A stretch of 61,501 nucleotides of DNA from Pseudomonas putida (GCF_028682475.1 NZ_JANHLE010000032.1:1-61501); one strand, 5' to 3'; positions 7,492 through 17,397 are shown, counted from the stretch's first letter. Made by a program: numbers and translations. The notes: a model not told the origin generated them from the sequence alone.

Positions 7492-8361
7492 ATGGACCGC
7501 GTGCGAAACCTCCTGGAGCAGATCCAGGGCCGCCTCGAAGAGCTGAACAAGGCTGAGCGCAAAGTCGCCGAAGTCATCCTGCTCAACCCTCAGCAAGCCA
7601 CCCGTTTCAGCATCGCCGCCCTGGCCCAGGCGGCCAAGGTCAGCGAACCGACGGTGAACCGCTTCTGCCGTTCGTTCGGCGTCAGTGGCTACCCTGAACT
7701 CAAGCTGCAGCTGGCCCAGAGCCTGGCCAGCGGCGCCGCTTACGTCAGCCGGGCAGTTGAAGCCGATGACGATCCGGCGTCCTACACCCAGAAGATCTTC
7801 GGCAGCGCCATCGCCTCGCTCGACAGCGCCTGCCAGCAACTCGATCCGCAGCTGATCAGCCGCGCCGTCGACATGCTGATCCAGGCCCGGCAGATCCACT
7901 TCTTCGGCCTCGGCGCCTCGGCACCAGTGGCGCTGGATGCCCAGCACAAGTTCTTCCGCTTCAACCTGGCCGTCTCGGCCCATGCCGATGTGCTGATGCA
8001 GCGCATGCTGGCCTCGGTCGCCCACACCGGCGAGCTGTTCGTCATCATCTCCTACACCGGGCGTACCCGCGAGCTGGTCGAAGTCGCGCGCCTGGCTCGG
8101 GAAAACGGTGCCTCGGTGCTCGGCCTGACTGCCGCCGATTCGCCCCTGGCCAAGGCCAGCAGCCTGAGCCTGAACATACCGCTGCCAGAAGACACCGATA
8201 TTTACATGCCGATGACTTCGCGGATCATTCAGCTGACGGTGCTCGACGTCCTGGCCACCGGCATGACCTTGCGCCGCGGCGTGGACTTCCAGCCGCACCT
8301 GCGCAAGATCAAGGAAAGCCTCAACGCCAGCCGCTACCCGATCGACGACGAACTCAACTGA
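7492..8361 (+). CDS. hexR: HexR, RpiR-family repressor of Entner-Doudoroff genes
   Basis: 289-residue regulator. Residues 1-77 are the RpiR-type helix-turn-helix domain (FSIAALAQAAKVSEPTVNRFCRSFG), and residues from about 120 are the SIS sugar-phosphate domain (IHFFGLGASAPVALDAQHKFFRF, FVIISYTGRTRELVEVA). In P. putida HexR binds DNA until 2-keto-3-deoxy-6-phosphogluconate releases it, controlling zwf, edd and gap. The ATG at 7492 has AAGGA 9 bases upstream. Divergent from zwf; its 3' end overlaps the convergent mutarotase gene by 8 bases. Matching operators are visible in front of zwf/hexR and between edd and gap. Confidence 0.95.
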   Translation: MDRVRNLLEQIQGRLEELNKAERKVAEVILLNPQQATRFSIAALAQAAKVSEPTVNRFCRSFGVSGYPELKLQLAQSLASGAAYVSRAVEADDDPASYTQKIFGSAIASLDSACQQLDPQLISRAVDMLIQARQIHFFGLGASAPVALDAQHKFFRFNLAVSAHADVLMQRMLASVAHTGELFVIISYTGRTRELVEVARLARENGASVLGLTAADSPLAKASSLSLNIPLPEDTDIYMPMTSRIIQLTVLDVLATGMTLRRGVDFQPHLRKIKESLNASRYPIDDELN

Positions 8362-9208
8362 GCAACTGCGCCTGCAACCGCAGGTGTGCCTGCTCTCCCG
8401 GCGCCAGGCTCAGGCTGTCGCTGCTGCCACTGGCCGCCTCGACGCAGACGAAGCCCAGGGTTTCACTGCTGCTGACGCCCATCAACGGCCGGCTGCCCGG
8501 GTGCCAGACGATGGTGTCCTCGCTGTCACCGGTATCGATGCTCAGCTGTCGTTGCCAGGCCGGGTCGTGCAGTTGCACGGTCGCTGCATTGGGAAACACC
8601 CGCTGACAGCCGCCATGCACCTTCAAGGCGCCCTTCTGAAGGCAGGCCTGACGGTTCAAACGGTCGTAACCCTCAATGTTTTCTAGCCCGGATAGCGCTA
8701 TCTCGGAAACGTCACTAATACGCCAGTAGGCCAGCAGAGCATGACTCAGCTGACACGGTTGACTGTCCTGGTGTTCGGTACTGAGCTGCAACTCCATGCG
8801 CTCGCCTAACCTGGCCAACAGGTCGACCTGCCAGTCGCACAACTGCAAACGCCATTTGAGCGTCACGCCCTCTTCGTCCTCGCTGCTGTCGATCAGTTTC
8901 CAGTCGAGCAAACGCGCCCAGCCGTGCGCCGGCCACATGTCTTCGCTGGGATGGCGACCGTACCACGGCCAGCACACTGGAACACCGCCACGAATGGCGC
9001 CGACTTGCGGCCACTGCGCGGCGCACCACAACCAGGGGCGTTCGCCCGTGGGCTGGAAGTGCAGCAACTGCGCGCCCTGGCGGCTGAATACGGCCTGGCA
9101 CCGGGGATGATCGATGATCAGCACATCGCGCTGCTGATAACGCTCCCACTCGAAGGTCGGTCGCGGCCTCTGCGAGGTGAAGAAGCGTTGTAGCGGGTGC
9201 TCGGGCAT
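8354..9208 (-). CDS. D-hexose-6-phosphate mutarotase (YeaD/YMR099c family)
   Basis: 284-residue aldose 1-epimerase-fold protein expected to interconvert anomers of glucose-6-phosphate. Family marks are IRGGVPVCWPWYGRH (72-86), WPAHGWAR with His95 (92-99) and FVCVEAAS with Glu257. Where I recall LH(T/S)YF in the family, supplying a second histidine, this protein reads LLAYW (158-162); the loss is worth checking. It lies downstream of oprB on the same strand, separated by a REP pair, and fits the glucose block. The ATG at 9208 has only a weak AGG before it. Confidence 0.85.
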   Translation of the reverse strand: MPEHPLQRFFTSQRPRPTFEWERYQQRDVLIIDHPRCQAVFSRQGAQLLHFQPTGERPWLWCAAQWPQVGAIRGGVPVCWPWYGRHPSEDMWPAHGWARLLDWKLIDSSEDEEGVTLKWRLQLCDWQVDLLARLGERMELQLSTEHQDSQPCQLSHALLAYWRISDVSEIALSGLENIEGYDRLNRQACLQKGALKVHGGCQRVFPNAATVQLHDPAWQRQLSIDTGDSEDTIVWHPGSRPLMGVSSSETLGFVCVEAASGSSDSLSLAPGEQAHLRLQAQLLS

Positions 9209-9238
9209 AACCTGGGACTCTTGTTGTTAGTTGGGGCC

Positions 9239-9299
9239 ATCGCGGGGCAAGCCCGCTCCCACAGGAGTAGAACCTGTGGGAGCGGGCTTGCCCCGCGAT
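9239..9299. repeat. REP pair between oprB and the mutarotase gene
   Basis: Two opposed REP copies (ATCGCGGGGCAAGCCCGC and its complement) face each other across a spacer, allowing a long stem in RNA. Confidence 0.9.
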
Positions 9300-9326
9300 A
9301 AGCTCGTAAATTTACAACATATTGCC

Positions 9327-10673
9327 TCAGAACGACGACTGAATCTTCAAACCCGCGACCAGCGCGTTGTCCACCTCGTCCACCCCGCCCGGACTTTTGA
9401 TGTATTGCAGGTTGGGGCGTACGGTCAGCCAGTTTGTGACATGGAAGCCGTAATACAGCTCGGCGTTGTATTCGGTCTCCTGGATCGGCACGAAGGCCGG
9501 GTTGTTGTAATCCTCAATGCCGCTCTGCTGATTGAGCAGCTCGGCGCGATCCTTCACATCATCGTTGACGTGAATCCGCGCCACGCCAAAGCCGATGTCA
9601 TCCTTGGGCCGAGCATCGAAGGCGCCCTTGTAGACCATGCCCAGCTGCTGGTAGTTATCGACCACGTTGGTGGCCTTGTCATGCACGGTGAAGTTGGCGA
9701 ACAGGCTCAAGCCACGGCTGGCATCGCCGTTGTGTGCGGTCACCTGCTGCTGCGCCACGACCCACCAGCCATGCTTGCTGGAGTGCGACTTGAAGTCGTT
9801 GCCGGTAATCGCCTGGGGCTGGCCATTGACGTCATCGAAGACATCGTCGGCCTTGGCGGTGCTGTAGTAATAACCCAGACGGTATTCACCCGGCAGCTCA
9901 TTGACCTTCGGCGACCAGACCAGCTCCACCGGCAGGATCATGCCTTCGGTGCCACTGCCGCTGAGCTTGAATCCATTGCCGGTCTCAAGGTTGGAGGGGT
10001 TCTGCTCATACACCCCGACCTGGGCGAAAAACTCCGGGGTGATGTTGTACTTGACCCGCAGCGCCCACTGGCTGACCGGCCAGTTGTACCAGATCCCGCC
10101 CACCCAGTTGCCGACCTGAGAACCGCAGAACGCCAGGTTCTGGAAGTCGCACGGGAAGCTGTTGAAGTCTTCGCCTTCGCCAAAACGGCCGAACTTCACG
10201 TCCAGGGCACCATCGAAGTACTGCTGCTTGATCCACATCTGGGTCAGCCGCCAGGTCTGGCCACGGCCCCAGACCTCCTGCACCGAACTGAACTGCCCGG
10301 CACGCGGATCGCTGATGCGGTCGTTGGACAGGTTGCGTCCGCTGCGCTCGGTGATCGCCAGTTTGAACTCGGTGTCATGCCAGCCGAAGATCTTCTCCAG
10401 ATCCAGCTGCGCGCCCAAGGCGAACTGGTCGCTGTAGCGCGCGGTCTTGTCGTCGTTGTAACCGCCGTCGAGGTTGCCTGCCACCTCACCGACGTAGTCG
10501 AGGGTGAAGTCGTAGCCCTTCTCCAGCAATTCGGTGCGGGTGCCGCCCCAATCGCCGCTCATCCATTTCGACTCCGGGGCAAAGGCGCCAGCCGCATGCG
10601 CCCCGCAGCTGACCCCGAAGGCCGCCAGCAGGCTCAGCGGAACCAGCGGCTTGATGCGTTTGAAGTGATCCAT
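9327..10673 (-). CDS. oprB: Carbohydrate-selective porin OprB
   Basis: 448-residue outer-membrane porin for glucose and related sugars. A signal peptide covers residues 1-27 (basic start, hydrophobic core, AHA cleavage site), then the OprB-type region MSGDWGGTRTELLEKGYDFTLDYVGE, beta-strand-rich sequence, and a C-terminal phenylalanine (IQSSF) for outer-membrane assembly. The start at 10673 is preferred over the in-frame ATG at 10709 because AGGA lies about 8 bases upstream and the signal peptide then begins MDHFKR. It follows gtsD by 54 bases and is probably part of gtsABCD-oprB. A CA-rich Crc/Hfq-like motif precedes the ribosome site. Confidence 0.95.
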   Translation of the reverse strand: MDHFKRIKPLVPLSLLAAFGVSCGAHAAGAFAPESKWMSGDWGGTRTELLEKGYDFTLDYVGEVAGNLDGGYNDDKTARYSDQFALGAQLDLEKIFGWHDTEFKLAITERSGRNLSNDRISDPRAGQFSSVQEVWGRGQTWRLTQMWIKQQYFDGALDVKFGRFGEGEDFNSFPCDFQNLAFCGSQVGNWVGGIWYNWPVSQWALRVKYNITPEFFAQVGVYEQNPSNLETGNGFKLSGSGTEGMILPVELVWSPKVNELPGEYRLGYYYSTAKADDVFDDVNGQPQAITGNDFKSHSSKHGWWVVAQQQVTAHNGDASRGLSLFANFTVHDKATNVVDNYQQLGMVYKGAFDARPKDDIGFGVARIHVNDDVKDRAELLNQQSGIEDYNNPAFVPIQETEYNAELYYGFHVTNWLTVRPNLQYIKSPGGVDEVDNALVAGLKIQSSF

Positions 10674-10689
10674 CCCGTGTTTCCTCGTT

Positions 10690-10697
10690 TTATTGTT
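10690..10697 (-). promoter_or_regulatory. Crc/Hfq-type CA motif before oprB
   Basis: Minus strand AACAATAA fits AANAANAA, the motif bound by Hfq-Crc in Pseudomonas catabolite repression. It lies just upstream of the oprB ribosome binding site, where binding would block translation. Confidence 0.5.
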
Positions 10698-10727
10698 CTT
10701 GATGGGCATGTACGACTTGCAATGAAT

Positions 10728-11885
<1,158 letters not shown>

Positions 11886-11891
11886 GTTGTT

Positions 11892-12737
11892 TCACCCCTT
11901 GACCGCGCCGGCAGTAAGCCCGCGCAGGAAATACTTGCCAGCCAGCACATAGACCAACAGGGTCGGTAAGCCGGCGATCATCGCCGCCGCCATGTCGACG
12001 TTGTATTCCTTGACCCCGGTGCTGGTGTTGACCAGGTTGTTCAAGGCCACGGTAATCGGTTGCGCGTCGCCACTGGCGAACACCACCCCGAAGAGAAAGT
12101 CGTTCCAGATCTGGGTGAATTGCCAGATCAGGCAGACCATGATGATCGGCACCGACATCGGCAGCAGGATCCGTCCGAAGATGGTGAAGAACCCCGCCCC
12201 GTCCAGCCGCGCCGCGCGCACCAGGGCGTCCGGCACACTGCAGTAATAGTTGCGGAAGAACAGCGTGGTGAAGGCCAGGCCGTAGACGATGTGCACCAGC
12301 ACCAAGCCGCTGGTAGTGCTGGCCAGGCCGAGTTTGCCGAGGGTGAAGGACGCGGGCAGCAGCACGGTCTGGAACGGCAGGAAGCAGCCGAACAGCAGCA
12401 GACCGAAGAACAGCTGCGAGCCACGAAAGCGCCACATCGACAGGACATAGCCGTTGAGCGCACCGAGCAAGGTCGAGATCAGTACCGCCGGTACAGTGAT
12501 CTTCACCGAGTTCCAGAAGTAGCCGCCTACTGTGTCCCAGGCCTTGATCCAGCCGATACCGGTGATCGCCTCAGGCCAGCTCAGCAGGTTGCCGGTGCGG
12601 ATGTCTTCCGGCGATTTGAAGCTGGTCAGCAACATCACGATCAGCGGAATCAGGTACAGCGCGCAGGCCAGCAACAGGGTGGCGTAGATCGCCACCCGAC
12701 TGACGTTGAACCTACGGGGTGCCAGGGTTCTAGTCAT
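11892..12737 (-). CDS. gtsC: Glucose ABC transporter permease GtsC
   Basis: 281-residue inner-membrane permease of the MalG type with six predicted membrane segments (first at about 14-38, last near 250-275). The EAA loop that contacts the ATPase is DALVRAARLDGAGFFTIFGR with following ILLP. Overlaps gtsB by 8 bases, which indicates coupled translation, and is followed 7 bases later by gtsD. Confidence 0.94.
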   Translation of the reverse strand: MTRTLAPRRFNVSRVAIYATLLLACALYLIPLIVMLLTSFKSPEDIRTGNLLSWPEAITGIGWIKAWDTVGGYFWNSVKITVPAVLISTLLGALNGYVLSMWRFRGSQLFFGLLLFGCFLPFQTVLLPASFTLGKLGLASTTSGLVLVHIVYGLAFTTLFFRNYYCSVPDALVRAARLDGAGFFTIFGRILLPMSVPIIMVCLIWQFTQIWNDFLFGVVFASGDAQPITVALNNLVNTSTGVKEYNVDMAAAMIAGLPTLLVYVLAGKYFLRGLTAGAVKG

Positions 12738-13638
12738 GGCGCTTGTTCCTCAGTTCCGAATACAGGTAAGGCACCAGGATCGACAGGATCGCGCCAAGCA
12801 TCAGGATTGCGCTTGCCGAGCCCATGCCCATCTGCCCGCGGCTGAAGGTGAAGGAGTACATGAACATCGCCGGCAGGTCCGAGGAATATCCCGGGCCGCC
12901 TGCGGTCATCGCCGCAACCAGGTCGAAACTCTTGATCGCGATATGGGCGAGGATCATCAGCGCACTGAAAAACACCGGGCGCAGGCTCGGCAGGACGATG
13001 CGCAGGTAGATGCTCGGCAGGCTGGCACCATCGACTTGCGCGGCGCGGATGATCGACTGATCGACGCTGCGCAGCCCCGCCAGGAACAGCGCCATGACAA
13101 AGCCCGAGGCTTGCCACACCGCCGCGATCACCAGGCAGTAGACGACCCGGTCCGGGTCCACCAGCCAGTCCAGGCGAAAGCCTTCCCAGCCCCAGTCACG
13201 GAGCATCTTGTCCAGGCCCAGGCCGGGATTGAGCAGCCACTTCCAGGCGGTGCCGGTGACGATCATCGACAATGCCATGGGGTACAGGTAAACCGTGCGG
13301 ATAAACCCTTCGCGGCGAATGCGCTGGTCGAGCAGCACCGCCAGCAGCACGCCGATCACCAGGCTGATGGCGATGAACAGACCGCCGAACAGCAGCAGGT
13401 TCTTGCTCGCCACCCACCAGCGGTCGTTTTCCATCAGCCGCGCGTACTGCGCCAGCCCTACCCACTTGTAGCTGGGCATGAAGCTGGAGTTGGTGAAGGA
13501 GAGGATGAAGGTCCAGAAGATGTAGCCATAAAAGCCCACCAGGACAATCAGCATGCTCGGCGCCAGTACCAGTTTCGGTAGCCAGCGTTGCAAGGCGTCG
13601 ACAGGCGAGGCCTTGTTGAGGGTGGCAACAGTGCTCAT
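12730..13638 (-). CDS. gtsB: Glucose ABC transporter permease GtsB
   Basis: 302-residue permease of the MalF type. Hydrophobic segments begin near residue 27 (LVLAPSMLIVLVGFYGYIF), and the EAA loop reads QSIIRAAQVDGASLPSIYLR. It pairs with GtsC to form the channel for glucose. Separated from gtsA by 96 bases that contain a REP pair, and overlapping gtsC by 8 bases. Confidence 0.94.
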   Translation of the reverse strand: MSTVATLNKASPVDALQRWLPKLVLAPSMLIVLVGFYGYIFWTFILSFTNSSFMPSYKWVGLAQYARLMENDRWWVASKNLLLFGGLFIAISLVIGVLLAVLLDQRIRREGFIRTVYLYPMALSMIVTGTAWKWLLNPGLGLDKMLRDWGWEGFRLDWLVDPDRVVYCLVIAAVWQASGFVMALFLAGLRSVDQSIIRAAQVDGASLPSIYLRIVLPSLRPVFFSALMILAHIAIKSFDLVAAMTAGGPGYSSDLPAMFMYSFTFSRGQMGMGSASAILMLGAILSILVPYLYSELRNKRHD

Positions 13639-13660
13639 AGCGAGATCTCGTGTGGTGATT

Positions 13661-13719
13661 ATCGCGGGGCAAGCCCGCTCCCACAGTGGTCACCGGTGGG
13701 AGCGGGCTTGCCCCGCGAA
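13661..13719. repeat. REP pair between gtsA and gtsB
   Basis: Opposed REP copies inside the gts operon. A stem here could protect gtsA mRNA and lower expression of the membrane genes, as hairpins do between binding-protein and permease genes in other transporters. Confidence 0.9.
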
Positions 13720-13734
13720 GAGGCCAGCAAACCG

Positions 13735-14997
13735 TTACTTGGCCGACTTGATCGCCGAGTTCAGCTGTTTGACCGCCGTCGCGGGATCCGCTTTCGGGTC
13801 GTTGAGGAAGTTGGTCACCACATCGAAGATCGCCCCCTGCACCGCCAGGGTGGTCGCCATGTTGTGGGCCATGCTCGGTTGCAGGCCATCGCCTTTTTCA
13901 GCGTCTTTGAAGTCCACCGCCGACTTCTGCGTGCAGGCGTCGAACTGACTCATGTCCATGTCCTGGCGCACCGGCAACGAGCCCTTGTTCTGGTTGAACA
14001 CGGTCTGGAACTGCGGCTCCAGAGCGACCTTGGCCAGATCGTTCTGAGCCTTGATGTCGTTGTCGTTCTTGAGCTTGAACATCGCCAGCGAGTCGATGTT
14101 GTAGGCGAAGCTGCCCTGGGTGCCGGGGAAGGCCACGCACTGGTAATCCTTGCCGGCGACCTTGCCAGCCGCCGTCCATTCGCTCTTGGCCCAGTCGCCC
14201 ATGATCTGCATGCCGGCCTTGCCGTTGATGACTTCGGCGGCGGCGATGTTCCAGTCACGCCCGGCGCGGTTGGGGTCCATGTAGGTGCCCAGGCGTTGCA
14301 GGGTCTTGAACACCTCGACCATCTGTTCGCCGGTCAGGGTCTTTTCATCGAGATCGACGAAAGCCGCGTGATAACCCTTGGGACCGAGAATGCTCAGGGC
14401 CAGGTCCTCGAACACCGTGCTGTCCTGCCAAGGCTGGCCGCCATGGGCCAGGGGGATGAAGCCGGCGGCCTTGAGCTTGTCGGCAGCGGCGAAAAGCTCA
14501 TCGAGGGTGGTCGGCACTTTGGCGCCGGCCTTGTCGAACACTTGCGGGTTGATCCACAACCAGTTGACCCGGTGGATGTTCACCGGCACCGCCACGTAAT
14601 GACCGTCGTACTTCATGATCTCGGCGACTTTCTGCGGCAGCAGGCTGTCCCAGTTGTTGGCTGTGGACACCTCATCGAGTTCGGTCAGCAGGCCCAGCGC
14701 GCCCCACTCCTGGATGTCCGGCCCCTTGATCTGCGCAGCGGCGGGCGGGTTGCCGGAAATGGCTCGGGTCTTGAGCACGGTCATCGCCGCAGCGCCACCA
14801 CCACCGGCCACGGCGTTGTCTTTCCAGATAAAACCGTCTTTCTGCACCTGGGCCTTGAGGGTTTCAACAGCCTTGGCTTCGCCACCGGAAGTCCACCAGT
14901 GCAAGACTTCGACAGTACCGGTATCGGCGGCCATGGCGCTCAGCGGCAACAAAGATGCGAGGGAAACAACAGCGGCGAGGCGATTGATCGCATTCAT
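13735..14997 (-). CDS. gtsA: Glucose ABC transporter periplasmic binding protein GtsA
   Basis: 420-residue extracellular solute-binding protein, family 1. A Sec signal peptide covers residues 1-23 (LAAVVSLASLLPLSAMA) and the mature protein starts ADTGTVEVLHWWTSGGEAKA, typical for Pseudomonas glucose/mannose binding proteins. The start at 14997 is chosen over an upstream in-frame start at 15033 because it gives a normal signal peptide and sits behind an AAGG. First gene of gtsABCD-oprB. A perfect inverted repeat and CA motifs lie upstream, which suggest both transcriptional and Crc/Hfq control. Confidence 0.95.
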   Translation of the reverse strand: MNAINRLAAVVSLASLLPLSAMAADTGTVEVLHWWTSGGEAKAVETLKAQVQKDGFIWKDNAVAGGGGAAAMTVLKTRAISGNPPAAAQIKGPDIQEWGALGLLTELDEVSTANNWDSLLPQKVAEIMKYDGHYVAVPVNIHRVNWLWINPQVFDKAGAKVPTTLDELFAAADKLKAAGFIPLAHGGQPWQDSTVFEDLALSILGPKGYHAAFVDLDEKTLTGEQMVEVFKTLQRLGTYMDPNRAGRDWNIAAAEVINGKAGMQIMGDWAKSEWTAAGKVAGKDYQCVAFPGTQGSFAYNIDSLAMFKLKNDNDIKAQNDLAKVALEPQFQTVFNQNKGSLPVRQDMDMSQFDACTQKSAVDFKDAEKGDGLQPSMAHNMATTLAVQGAIFDVVTNFLNDPKADPATAVKQLNSAIKSAK

Positions 14998-15010
14998 GGG
15001 GCGGAACCTT

Positions 15011-15021
15011 TTCTTGTTGTT
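15011..15021 (-). promoter_or_regulatory. Crc/Hfq-type CA motifs before gtsA
   Basis: Minus strand AACAACAAGAA contains two overlapping matches to AANAANAA next to the gtsA ribosome binding site. Crc/Hfq control of glucose uptake genes is established in Pseudomonas; its use here is inferred from the motif. Confidence 0.55.
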
Positions 15022-15101
15022 ATGCAGGTGCAAGTCGTGGTGCTTGCGCTTGCATCGGAGTCTAACCAGCCGCGACAGGGGCGCAGGTAACGAAGGGACG
15101 C

Positions 15102-15129
15102 GCGAATGTCACCAAGCGGTGACATTCGC
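15102..15129. promoter_or_regulatory. Perfect 12-base inverted repeat upstream of gtsA
   Basis: GCGAATGTCACC (15102-15113) and GGTGACATTCGC (15118-15129) are exact complements around a 4-base spacer. It lies 105 bases before gtsA and 12 bases after the sensor kinase stop. There is no T run, so it is not a standard terminator. It could be a regulator operator (the response regulator encoded next door is the obvious candidate) or an RNA hairpin protecting the 3' end of the sensor transcript. Confidence 0.7.
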
Positions 15130-15141
15130 CAGATGGACAGG

Positions 15142-16599
15142 TCAGTCGCTGCTGCGGGGCAGGCTCAAGGTCACCCGCAAACCGCCGCCCTGCAGATTAC
15201 GCAAACTCACTTCGCCACCGTGGCTGTGGGCGATGTTGCGCGCGATTCCCAGGCCCAGGCCGTAGCCCTGCTGTTGCCCGGCCAGACGAAAATGCGGTTC
15301 GAAAACCTGCTCCAGACGCTGTTCGGGCACCCCCGGACCTTCATCGTCCACCTGCAGAACGAACCCTGAATCACTGTCCAGCACGCGCAGGTGCGCCCGC
15401 TCGCCGTACTTCAGGGCATTGTCGATCAGGTTGCCCATGCACCGACGCAGCGCCAGCGGCTTGCCGGGGTACGGGGCAAGCGCCCTGCCCTGCACGGTAA
15501 CGCGGGCACTGGCCAGGTACGGCTCGACCAGACAATCGAGGGCATGATTGAGGTCGATGGCTTCGATGTTCTCGTGGATATCCGTATCTTTCACGCATTG
15601 CAGCGCGCCTTTGACCAGCATCTCCAGCTCGTCCAGGTCGCGACTGAACTTGGCTTGTTGCTGCTCGTCCTCAAGCAACTCGACACGCAGGCGCAGCCGG
15701 GTAATCGGTGTGCGCAGGTCATGGGAGATGGCGCTGAACAACTGGCTGCGCTCGGTCAGGTAGCGGCTGATGCGCTCACGCATGGCATTGAAGGCCCGGC
15801 CGACTTCGACCACCTCGCTGCCGCCGCCCTCCACTACAGGCTCGACATCAGCGCCCAGCGACATCTCCCGCGCCGCCCGCGCCAGGCGCTTGAGCGGGCG
15901 ACTCTGCCAATGCACCAGCAGGCCGATGAACAGCAGCAGGAAGAAGCTGGTCAGGCCGATGAACCACAGCTGCTGACGCGGCAGGCCTTCGTCTTCGAGG
16001 CTGGTGTAGGGCTCGGGCATCAACGAGGCGATGTACAGCCACTCGCCTTCGCCGAGACGGATCTGGGTGACCAGTACCGGTGGATTGACCGGCTCCAGGG
16101 TCAGCGCGTAATGCGCCCAGGAGCGCGGCAGCTCATCGAGCTTCAGGCCGCTGTTGAAGATCCGCAGGTCCTGGGGGCTGACGAACTCCAGGGAGATATC
16201 CATCTGCGTGCCGAGGCGCTGGCGCAGCACTTCGTCCACCGCGCTGATCACCGCCTGCTTGCGCGGGGTCGGTGGCAGCGCCTGCATGTCCAGGGGTTTG
16301 TCGTTGAGCGAGACCACAAAACGGGTGCCGCCCATGTTGCGTAACTGGTCGAGCACCATGGGCCGGTAGGCCACCGGCAACGAGCGAAAATAACTGACGC
16401 TGGCGCTCATCGAATGGGCCAGGCTGCGGGCGCTGGCCACCAGCCCTTCAAGCTGACTGGCGCGCAGCTGCGACAGCCAGATCAGGCTCGACAGGCCCTG
16501 GGCCAGTAACACCACCAGCAGGGTCAACAGCAGCATGCGCCCGAGCAACGAGCGCGGCAGCGGCAGACGCCAGCGCCCCTCAGTGCGCGGGCGCAACAC
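15142..16599 (-). CDS. gtrS: Sensor histidine kinase GtrS/GltS of the glucose two-component system
   Basis: 485-residue membrane histidine kinase. Membrane segments lie at about 22-43 and 211-230, enclosing a periplasmic sensor region. A HAMP-like segment follows (RPLKRLARAAREM), then the phosphoacceptor box ISHDLRTPITRLRLR with His293, the N box DNALKYG and ATP-lid glycines DEGPGVP and GLGLGIARNI. Its partner is the response regulator encoded upstream. In Pseudomonas this pair senses 2-ketogluconate or 6-phosphogluconate and controls glucose porin and transporter genes. The start is uncertain: GTG at 16599 matches relatives and overlaps gltR by 20 bases; the frame is open to another GTG at 16626. 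Confidence 0.9.
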   Translation of the reverse strand: MLRPRTEGRWRLPLPRSLLGRMLLLTLLVVLLAQGLSSLIWLSQLRASQLEGLVASARSLAHSMSASVSYFRSLPVAYRPMVLDQLRNMGGTRFVVSLNDKPLDMQALPPTPRKQAVISAVDEVLRQRLGTQMDISLEFVSPQDLRIFNSGLKLDELPRSWAHYALTLEPVNPPVLVTQIRLGEGEWLYIASLMPEPYTSLEDEGLPRQQLWFIGLTSFFLLLFIGLLVHWQSRPLKRLARAAREMSLGADVEPVVEGGGSEVVEVGRAFNAMRERISRYLTERSQLFSAISHDLRTPITRLRLRVELLEDEQQQAKFSRDLDELEMLVKGALQCVKDTDIHENIEAIDLNHALDCLVEPYLASARVTVQGRALAPYPGKPLALRRCMGNLIDNALKYGERAHLRVLDSDSGFVLQVDDEGPGVPEQRLEQVFEPHFRLAGQQQGYGLGLGIARNIAHSHGGEVSLRNLQGGGLRVTLSLPRSSD

Positions 16600-17296
16600 T
16601 GGCCGCCAACAGGTAACCACTGCCACGTACGGTTCGAATCAGCCGCGGCGGCTTGTGCGTGTCGCGCAGGCGTTGGCGCAAGCGGCTGACCGCCATATCG
16701 ACAATGCGGTCCAGAGGCATCGGTTCACGTCCACGGGTGGCGTTGCCGATGGTGTCGCGGTCGAGGATTTGCTGCGGGTGATCGAGGAACAGCTTGAGCA
16801 AGGCAAAGTCGGCGCCGGAGAGAATCACCTCTTCACCGTCGCGGTGAAACAAGCGGTGACTGACCGTATCCAGGCGCCAGTCATCGAAGGCCAGTACATC
16901 ACCGCCATTGCGCTCCTGGCCGAAACCGGCGCGACGCAACAGGGCCTTGATTCGTGCCTGCAATTCGCGTGGACTGAAGGGCTTGCCCAGGTAATCATCG
17001 GCGCCCAGCTCCAGACCGATGACCCGGTCGGCTTCATCGGAACTGGCGGTGAGCATGATGATTGGCACCTGGGCCAGGCGTGGATGCTGGCGCACCCAGC
17101 GGCACAGGCTGAAGCCGTCTTCATCGGGCAGCATCACGTCGAGGATCACCAGGTCGCAATCGCTGTCGTCCAGGGCCTGGCGAAAGCCCTGGCCATCAGC
17201 AACCGCCTGGACGCTGAAACCGGCGCGGCTCAGGTAAGTTTGCAGCAGTTCGCGGATGTCCTGGTCATCGTCGACCAGCAGTATCGACTTGCTCAC
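16580..17296 (-). CDS. gltR: Response regulator GltR, OmpR family
   Basis: 238-residue regulator. The receiver domain has the acidic pair DDD (9-11), phosphoacceptor Asp53 in VILDVMLPDEDG, and Lys105 in GKPF. The winged-helix domain ends with RLIRTVRGSGYLL. It starts with GTG at 17296 behind AAGGA, 8 bases away. Expected to activate oprB and gts genes when phosphorylated by the adjacent sensor kinase, which overlaps its end. It follows glk by 67 bases containing a REP pair, so edd-glk-gltR-gtrS may form one transcription unit. Confidence 0.93.
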   Translation of the reverse strand: MSKSILLVDDDQDIRELLQTYLSRAGFSVQAVADGQGFRQALDDSDCDLVILDVMLPDEDGFSLCRWVRQHPRLAQVPIIMLTASSDEADRVIGLELGADDYLGKPFSPRELQARIKALLRRAGFGQERNGGDVLAFDDWRLDTVSHRLFHRDGEEVILSGADFALLKLFLDHPQQILDRDTIGNATRGREPMPLDRIVDMAVSRLRQRLRDTHKPPRLIRTVRGSGYLLAASVAPAH

Positions 17297-17323
17297 CGTG
17301 TAATTCCTTGTGGGGCAGTCCAG

Positions 17324-17397
17324 CCTGTGGGAGCGGGCTTGCCCCGCGATTGCGGTTTATCAGTTATATCGCATCGCGGGGCAAGCCCGCTCCCACC
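17324..17397. repeat. REP pair between glk and gltR, running into the glk reading frame
   Basis: Two opposed REP copies. The glk-proximal copy lies inside the open glk frame and supplies the last residues and stop of the predicted protein. Confidence 0.9.

Noticed and set aside
15102..15129. Inverted repeat as a normal intrinsic terminator
   Set aside because: Neither side has a T run; kept as operator or RNA hairpin candidate instead.
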